DNA from: Paracyclopina nana
Lineage: Eukaryota > Arthropoda > Copepoda > Cyclopoida > Cyclopettidae
Reading direction: 5' to 3'
Length of the DNA stretch: 64,000 nt
Assembly: GCA_019096065.1 (NCBI GenBank)
Contig: JAGUCH010000003.1
Location: 8,370,001-8,434,000, forward strand
Shown: piece by piece, positions 38,301-47,300 of the stretch
Layout of the letters: every line of letters starts with the position of its first letter
Numbering within the stretch: the first letter of the stretch is position 1
Translations under genes and position numbers: made by a program
The notes under the pieces: generated by a model
What the model saw: only the letters and a program-made list of their open reading frames with translations
The model's database searches: none
Told to the model about the DNA's origin: nothing

Positions 38301-41300
38301 TGACACTAAGAGACTGACAAGCAAAATTAGCTCGGATTTAGACATCTTTTGCCTAGTATGGTTTGCATGACAAAAGAGCACAGATCAAAATATGAGGCTA
38401 CATGCTTCAATAAAGTGGCTTTTATGGCAAGGCCCAGCTTTATACAGATGTGAGAATCAATCAATAGTAAACTTAAACAGTGTTTGACCTGTTCGTCTCT
38501 GTCGAAAATCAAAACAAACTTTAAAAACAAACCAAACAAGGGTGTACATGTTGTAATTTTGGTGCTACAGTGACAAAAACTTAAATTTTCCTTAAATTCA
38601 ACTTTTTTCCATCCAAAATAGGGTGTTTTTGTTGGTTTTAATTTTTCTTTCTTTAAATTCCAAGTTTTTTCATTCAAAAAAGGGTGTTTTGGTCTGAATA
38701 TTTTTTTTTAATTCCTATTTTTTTTATCCAATTAAGGGTCTTTTGTTGGAAATTCAATTTTTTCTATTTTGATTCCAAGTTTTTTTATCCAAAAAGGGTG
38801 TTTTTGCTGGAAAAAAATTCTTTTTTTTAAATACCAATTTTTTTCTTCCAATAAACGGTGTTTTTGTGAGAAATTTAATTATTTTTTTAAAATTCCAAGT
38901 TTTTTTCAAAATAAGGGTGTTTTTGTTGGAAACATTTTTTTTTAAATTCCAAGAATTTTTATCCAAATAAGGGTCTTTATGTTGGAAATTCAACTTTTTC
39001 TATTTATTTATTTCGAGCTGGGGCACGGAAAGTCGGGTCATTAAATAGATGAGGGAAGATTTAAAATTGGAAAAGCACGAGTGACACTTTATAAGCACGA
39101 ACGAAGTGAGCGCGTTAAAAAACGAGAGCATTTCTATTTGAAAATCCGAGGTCAGCTATTTTATGACCCAATTTTACATGTCCCAGCTCGAAATATACAA
39201 TTTTATATTTTGTAATATGATTTTAGATTGTTTTAATGAAGCTACCAGGCTGCCCCTTGCCCTATAAAATGCTGCTTGGTTTTTAGTTGCTATTTGAATA
39301 TCACTGGCTCTCGCATGCTAGCTAGCATCCAGTGGTTGGGGAGCAATAAACTATACTTTTGAAAACCATTTCTTTAGAGGTGCTTCTATGACATAATGGT
39401 TAGAGTGCTGGATTCTTGATTCAGCCGTCTGTGGTTCAAATCCCTGTCATGCCTTAGGCCTGGATCAGCTTGTTATTTCACCGCAATTTTGAGCGCCGTA
39501 ACAGCGATCAGCTGGTAATTGTAATCCATTTTTTGCTATGTGCAAAAATTACTTCTTTAGCGGGCTTATAATAAAACTTTAGGACCAAAATTCAAAAATG
39601 GTATCATTAGAGCTTAAACTATCAAAAACAGCCTCTGTTATGACAAATAAGGCCAAAAATTAGGCAAACTTAAATTGCAAAGGTTTGGTTGACTTTACTC
39701 TTAACAGCTCCTGACTGTAAGCCACAAGCAATCCTGATACAAGGTTTCGGATTCGAAAATCAGTTTTTTGGCCCAAACCCCTTGCAATAGTGTGAAAAGT
39801 TGGAAAATTAAGTTTCATGACCACTGGACCACTCTAGGGTGGTCAAGTGGTGCGGTAAGCAAAATGCTGTTTAGATTAAGGCAAAAATGAATGGGGGCCT
39901 AGCTGGAGGTGTGGGTATGGCCAGAAATCAACTATACCCTAATTATCTAGGCCCTGGGGGGGTCTCTAGGTGTCAGGGAAAAAAAGTTGAAAAACGTAAA
40001 CAAACTAGTTGAAAAATGGCCAAAATTCACTTTTTCGGACCCTACTTTGAGGGCATTTTCCTCCCATGTCAGTGGATGGATTTTTGATTTTTCAACTCTG
40101 TATGAAAGTCAAAGATTGGAACTGTCATTACAAAAAAGAAAATTCATTATATGTCTGCAGATGGAGCTCCTGGAGCGATTCAAAAATACACATTTTTTAC
40201 AAAAATGACTTTACAGTAAAACATATAAAACTGACAAGCGGAAGTGAAGTCAAATACAAACATTTTTTTATCATCACAAACATGTCAGTGCACACCCAGA
40301 GGCTTCTCCCAAACAAAAAAATTCAGGATATATAGGCCCTGCCCCTGGCCAGGAGCCTGGGCGGTCCCATTTATTCTCTGCTGTAACAGCTACATAGGCC
40401 AACAGGGAGCCCTTGGCTCCCATGTCAGTGGATGAAAGTGTCCTTTTTTGGCCTCCTGAGGTCTGTGCTGACCTGGAGGCTTGGGCCAATCAAAAAAATT
40501 CAGGGTACATTGGCCCTGGCCAGGAGCCAGGGCGGTACCGGTTATAATCTACTGCAGCAGCTTCATAGGCCAACAGGTAGCCCCTGGCTCCCATGTCAGT
40601 GGATGAAAGTGTCCTTTTTCAGCCTCCTGAGGTCTGTGCTGGCCTGGAGGCTTGGTCCAAATAAAAAAATTCAGGGTACATTGGCCCTGGCCTGGAGCCT
40701 GGGCGGTACCTGTTATACACTCTGCTGCAGCAGCTACATAGGCCAACAGGGAGCCCCTGGCTCCCATGTCAGTGGATGAAAGTGCCCTTTTTCAGCCTCC
40801 TGAGGTCTGTGCTGACCTGGAGGCTTGGTCCAAGCAAAAAAATTCAGGGTACATTGGTCTGGGCAGTTTCAGCTATACATTTTGTTAATTTTTCATTCTT
40901 ATGAGTTTTTTCAGACTCTCAGATCAATAGCCTGTTTATCAAATTTATTTTCAAGGATTCATTAGACCTTTTGATCACAAATGGGACTCCATTTCTACCC
41001 ACAATTCATCGGTGTTCAGATCTTCTTTGCTTTTGGACCTCAGGAGGATGAAAAAGGACACTTTCATCCACTGACATATTGGCCTATGTAGCTGCTGCAG
41101 CAGAGTGTATAACCAGTACCGCCCTGGCTCCGGGCCAACGCCAATGTACCCTGAATTTTGTTGCTTGGACCAAGCCTCCAGGTCAGCACAGACCTCAGGA
41201 GGCCAAAAAAGGACACTTTCATCCACTGACATGGGAGCCAGGGGCTACCTGTTGGCCTATGAAGCTGCTGCAGTAGAGCATAACCGGTACCGCCCTGGCT

Positions 41301-44300
41301 CCTGGCCAGGGCCAATGTACCCTGAATTTTTTTGCTTGGACCAAGCCTCCAGGTCAGCACAGACCTCAGGAGGCCAAAAAAGGACACTTTCATCCACTGA
41401 CATGGGAGCCAGGGGCTACCTGTTGGCCTATGAAGCTGCTGCAGTAGAGTATAACCGGTACCGCCCTGGCTCCAGGCCAGGGCCAATGTACTCTGAATTT
41501 TTTTGCTTGGACCAAGCCTCCAGGTCAGCACAGACCTCAGGAGGCTGAAAAAGGGCACTTTCATCCACTGACATGGGAGCCAGGGGCTCCCTGTTGGCCT
41601 ATGTAGCTGCTGCAGCAGAGCATAACCAGTACCGCCCTGGCTCCTGGCCAGGGCCAATGTACCCTGAATTTTTTTGCTTGGACCAAGCCTCCAGGTCAGC
41701 ACAGACCTCAGGAGGCCAAAAAAGGACACTTTCATCCACTGACATGGGAGCCAGGGGCTACCTGTTGGCCTATGAAGCTGCTGCAGTAGATTATAACCGG
41801 TACCGCCCTGGCTCCTGGCCAGGGCCAATGTACCCTGAATTTTTTTGATTGGCCCAAGCCTCCAGGTCAGCACAGACCTCAGGAGGCCAAAAAAGGACAC
41901 TTTCATCCACTGACATGGGAGCCAAGGGCTCCCTGTTGGCCTATGTAGCTGTTACAGCAGAGAATAAATGGGACCGCCCAGGCTCCTGGCCAGGGGCAGG
42001 GCCTATATATCCTGAATTTTTTTGTTTGGGAGAAGCCTCTGGGTGTGCACTGACATGTTTGTGATGATAAAAAAATGTTTGTATTTGACTTCACTTCCGC
42101 TTGTCAGTTTTATATGTTTTACTGTAAAGTCATTTTTGTAAAAAATGTGTATTTTTGAATCGCTCCAGGAGCTCCATCTGCAGACATATAATGAATTTTC
42201 TTTTTTGTAATGACAGTTCCAATCTTTGACTTTCATCCAGAGTTGAAAAATCAAAAATCCATCCACTGACATGGGAGGAAAATGCCTTCAAAGTAGGGTC
42301 CGAAAAAGTGAATTTTGGCCATTTTTCAACTAGTTTGTTTACATTTTTCAACTTTTTTTCCCTGACACCTAGAGACCCCCCCAGGGCCTAGATAATTAGG
42401 GTATAGTTGATTTCTGGCCATACCCACACCTCCAGCTAGGCCCCCATTCATTTTTGCCTTAATCTAAACAGCATTTTGCTTACCGCACCACTTGACCACC
42501 CTAGAGTGGTCCAGTGGTCATGAAACTTAATTTTCCAACTTTTCACACTATTGCAAGGGGTTTGGGCCAAAAAACTGATTTTCGAATCCGAAACCTTGTA
42601 TCAGGATTGCTTGTGGCTTACAGTCAGGAGCTGTTAAAGTTCCGCCGCTGCTTCGCTCGCCGAAATTGTACTGCAATTATCTGTAGTAGCTGATCCACTT
42701 GAATTGCAGCGCAATTACAAACAGTAGCTGAAATTATAACCAAAATTGCGCTGCAATCCGGACCAGCTGATCCAGGCCTTAAAAGGCCGGTTTCATATAA
42801 TCGAAGCCAAGCTAAGGTAAGCTAAGCTAGGTTCTTTGGAGGCTCTTAACTCAGCAAATAATGAATCGATTGGCACTGGTAGGATTCATAAGAAGAGCAT
42901 AATAAGCCACCAAACCTTCAACTGGATCTGAGGATCCCATCCATAGGCTGACTTTACCTGCCCAAAAAGACAAGCTGGATACTTAGCTTTGCTTATAAAA
43001 TGGCCTCGACTATGCGGCCTCGGAACTTAACCAAATTGCAAACACAGCTGTAGGTTGACATTTTGATGAACCGTACCAAGTTTGGTGGCATTACAATCAG
43101 TACTTGCTGAGATATTAGCCTCTAAAGAACCTAGCTTGGCTTGCCTTAGCTTGGCTTTGATTATATGAAATCGGCCAAATGTTTTTCTGATTTTTTCATC
43201 TTGCTTAAATTATGTCCCGTCATAGCAATCAAACATGAAGTTTCAACTGTGATATAAAAGAGCTGAGTCGGATTGGTAAACTGAATTATATCAGGAGGAA
43301 ATCGTATAACAGTACATAAATTCTTTAAAAAAATTCAGTTTTTTTTTCATCCAAAAAAGGTGTTTTTGCTGGAAACTCAAAAGAACGAAAGGACACTCAG
43401 CATTTCTTTTTTGAAGCAGTGTGATGAATAGCCCTTTTGATCAAAATGACTAGGCGAGCGCTCTGTGTAAGTTGCACCGCGCCACAAATCCTGGACCAAT
43501 TTTTCTTTTGTTGCAAAAAATCTTGTGGTGATGGCAGATTCTGCTGGGAGAAACCCTTGAGGAAAAAAGGACTTGATGATGTACTGTCGCAAATTTCCTC
43601 TCCATCTTCTAAAAAGGAAGAATAGCATATACCTATCTGAGATGAACTTGTTATTATCTTCCAAGCTGTTTTATCACACTGCAGTACTTTTTTGCCGTTC
43701 TCTTTTAAAAAGTGCCAATAAGGCTCTTCTCTGTGGAAGGATGGAAATCATTAGAATTTTTTCCCGTTCTCACTCAGCCTTAGTACAAAGTTTCCTCTCA
43801 AGGCACACTGTTGAAAGTTGGCATAGCTGAAGGTACAAATGAAAGTGTACCTCCAACTTTTATTGTAAGAAATTCTGCGGCAAAGAAAAGAACTTTTTCT
43901 CTCGTTTTTGCCTCATCATGAGCAGAGCCACAATAGCTGGCATCATTTACTAGCTATTATACTATTCTCAAAAGGCAAAACAGGGGCAAAAAAAATTGTC
44001 AACCTCAGACACAAAAAAGCTAGGAGGGCTGGACTCATGTCTTTTTAGATCTTGACGGTTATTTGCGACGCAAAGAAGCAAAAAAAACTTTTTCCAAATG
44101 GAAAAGTTGGCGAGTAAGCAATATCTAATCCGAGAACAGAAGTGGCAAAGTTTGCCAAAGCTAGCCCTGCTCTTGTATGGAGCAACAACAAGCTTTTACC
44201 TTGGATGTCTTCATTTTGAGAAGAAATTCGTCTTGGTTAGCAATGATTTCTCGTCGTGTGAAAGAAGCTGATCGTAGGACTGACAAAAGTTTTCCAATCT

Positions 44301-47300
44301 ATCTGGGAAGAAGAAAAAAGAATTACTTGATCCCTTTTTTCCGCTTTGGATTTCCAGATGTGCCCGATCCCCCTCCCAACAGACCGATGGTGTTGAGTGC
44401 GGATTCCAGAACTGTCAACTTGTCTTGGGCTCCACCCAGGAAAGTCCACAACCATCCTGTAACGGCCTACAAGATATTCATCAAGTAATTAAATTAACCC
44501 ATACTGCGATTGTTATCAGATATTACCATGTCGTCCTGCTTTCTAATTTCACAGGGAAGGGGAGCAAGGAGATTGGAATCGGACTGTGGAGACACACTCG
44601 AACAAGACCCACCAATTTATTGATGGCCTTAATCCCTACACTGTTTACTTGTTCAGAGTCGCGGCTGAAAACGCCCTCGGATATTCGCGCCCAGGAAAAG
44701 AGTCTTATCCAACTTTGACATTGCGTGAAAGTAAGCTTTCAATGAAATTACTAATATAGATAAGTAATATGGATTCGGACACCGGATTAGCTGGGAGAGA
44801 AGTGTGCTGCCTTGATAGAAAAGGAAAAATCAGAGACGAGAAAAGCAAGGGAGATATTGCATTTTCAGCCAAATAATGTGGTTCGTTCAGAGGAAACCGC
44901 ATGCATGACTGCTTTATTGTAGATATTTGCCAATTCAATTCGTATCGCTTGATTCTCTTCGAATCCGAAAGTTTCCATTGCAATAGATTATTCCATGAGC
45001 CAGCAGGCTCGAAGAAATGTAACACGATTATCCTCAATTTTGCCTTACTGCGCCTACTAGAGTATGGTATTTGGTTCACTTTTGAAGTGGGTTAAGTCCA
45101 TCAACAACACAAAAGTGGCTCCTATGTATTTGTTCAAGCAAACTTTTCTTCCTTAGGTCCAAGTGGTCGTCCAAAGTTTATTCGTGAACGGTTAAGCACG
45201 AGTAGCACGAGTTTAAGTTTGGTTTGGGAGCCTCCACCCCAGTCCACGTTGAATGCCGAATTCCGAGGCTACGAATTGACTTACAAGCCCACCAATTATA
45301 TCACGGCCAACACAACACAAATCCAGATCAACCTCCAGGATTCCGTCAGTGTCCAGGTACTACTGTAATTGCTATCTCCTGGTACGTACTTGAATGCAAA
45401 ATGCACTTTCCACGGCAATGTTTGCATCCTTGACCCAAAAGCTGCGATCAAATAACATAGTAATTGCGGTATACGGTCAAGATAGCCTTTTGCAATGCCT
45501 CTGCATAATTCCTGAACACACATGGTTATAGCATGTGGCAACAGCAAGGTTTAACCGGACATGACAGTAGGAAGTCCCCGAGCAAAAAAGCTTTTCAGGG
45601 GATTTGGGGCTACTTGCTTTTCTTGCTGAACCTCCAACCCCTTGCTCTGGAAAAGCCCATTGTGGAGTGCATGAACACAGTGCACGGGGGAGGAGGGAGA
45701 AAGGGGCGACGAACCAAAACTGTTATTTCTTCCAGCAGCAACAGCATCATTATTTTTGAGCTATGCTCTCGTTTCTCCATTCGTCGTGACAGCTCACAAA
45801 ATTAAACTTTTTTGGGGCTTGGTTTTTTTCGAGGATCAAGTTGTCGCGCGCGTTTCATCACAAAAGTCTCTTAATTTAATCCTTGGCCTTAATCCTCGCG
45901 CGCAAGGATGGGATTCCCCTGGAGAATATTTCACACGAAAGACGTTCCCACTTGGGTCATTTTAAAAGATTACAACTACAGTCTGGTGCTCCCAATACAT
46001 ACTAAGAAGTGAAGATAACAGCTTTCGAATGGAGGCCTCCGGCCATATTTTGCATGAAAGAAATCAGGGTGTATTAGAGCAGCGCAGTCTATACTGGTAG
46101 CAGATTGGCTGTAAGGCAATGCAGCAGCAGCAGCAGGGCTCTTTTGTCTCTGGATGCAGGCAACCCAAAGTCTTGCTAGCTAACGACGACAGCCAAAATC
46201 AAAGCCTCCAACTTGGCGGGGTCCCTTGGGACTATTGCAGCTTTTTTCTGTGTGTTTCTTTTACAGCTAAATGCAATCTTTCCTACAGCCACAGTGGGCA
46301 TAAAGTAGCTGCAAAATGTATACCGTATATACTTAGCATTTACTGGCTAAGTAGGCTGCACTGCCAGGCCATTTACATGAATCCTCTTCCAAGCTGCTGC
46401 TGCAGGTGTGTTATATATAAAATAGTATGGGAAAACTTTTTCTCTGTCATTCTGTGTGTGTGTGTGGGTGCACTTTTGAAAATGCAAAATTCAACAGCCA
46501 AACTAGATGAAAGTGCACTTGGCTCTGATCAAGAAGCCGCCAAACTCACTTTCCTCATAACACACCCTCAAAGTGTGGTGTGCAGTGTGTCACCAGATTT
46601 TGATAACCCTGAGCCTTTTGCAGAACTACACTTTGAAGAATCTGGAGAAGCACACCAACTACATCGTCACGGTGGCCGCGCGAAATTATGTCGGACTCGG
46701 ACCCTCGGCTGTCATAGAATTGCGCACAGAGGATGGAGGTGAGTAATACCATTAGAGTATGGTAGCAGCAGCAGAGAAGCTCCTATTTGCTCCTTTTGTA
46801 TTTATGAGCTCGCGGCGAGCAGCCCTAATTTGAAAAAAGCTAGACAGCTTTTTGCTGAGCCTCGCAAAGTACTTTAATGCTTTTTGCAAAACCAGTATAG
46901 TATAGTAGCATAATCCCAAAGTAATATTTAGTGAAAAAGGCCAGACAGGAGCAATTCTATGCAAAAATAAACCACTAGAAGATGACCTGGAAGTAGCGTG
47001 GTAGAAATTGCAACAGTACTTTCCAGCCATAATTGAAGTTGGCTGAGAAAAAAGTAAAGAAGCAAACAAGGCTTTCACATTTGCTCTTGGAAAGCTGGCC
47101 TTGACTCTGGCACTTTAGTTGAGCATTTCTTTGTGCGTACTATTTTATCCAACTTTGCAATGAATGGTCTTGGAAAGTTGTGTCGAAACAAATTGCTAAC
47201 AAGTGGAGCTAAGTTGGTGTTAATTGTGCACACCTTTGTAGAGAGGTGTTCTTTTGTTTCAAGTGGGGCTCAACGATTTTTCATTACAGTCCCTTTGGAG

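Larger units (their letters stand above)
39701..42637. mobile_element. Foldback-type element with long inverted repeats
   Basis: A 2.9 kb near-perfect inverted repeat. The left arm begins TTAACAGCTCCTGACTG and the right arm ends CAGTCAGGAGCTGTTAA. The outer 720 bp of each arm are unique sequence and match with very few differences. The inner parts are 171-bp tandem units in opposite orientations, around a loop of about 190 bp (40861-41050). Long inverted repeats built from tandem units are the mark of foldback/Galileo-type elements. No transposase ORF is present. Long frames inside the array arise because 171 is a multiple of three. An outer pair (AGGCCTGGATCAGCT at 39456 and its complement ending at 42779) suggests the element may sit inside a larger one. 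Confidence 0.75.
38103..44357 (+). other. Repeat-rich intron of gene 2 between Ig and FN3-1
   Basis: A 6.3 kb phase-1 intron. Most of 38580-43380 is repetitive (separate entries below). The flanks 38103-38580 and 43380-44357 show nothing recognisable. The acceptor is GGATTTCCAG. Confidence 0.8.

Noticed and set aside
39379..39453. A functional tRNA gene.
   Set aside because: B box and anticodon arm are good, but the acceptor stem does not pair and the D and T stems carry mismatches, so a SINE or pseudogene is more likely.
41064..41906. 280-codon minus-strand frame with a 57-residue repeated peptide.
   Set aside because: It is the translation of the 171-bp tandem units of the foldback element, also open in other frames. 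There is no start context, signal or domain, and the other arm does not preserve it.
46119..46742. 207-codon + strand frame overlapping a gene 2 exon.
   Set aside because: The FN3-2 exon at 46624-46738 is in a different phase. The long frame is a shadow covering mostly intron, CAG and GT repeats.
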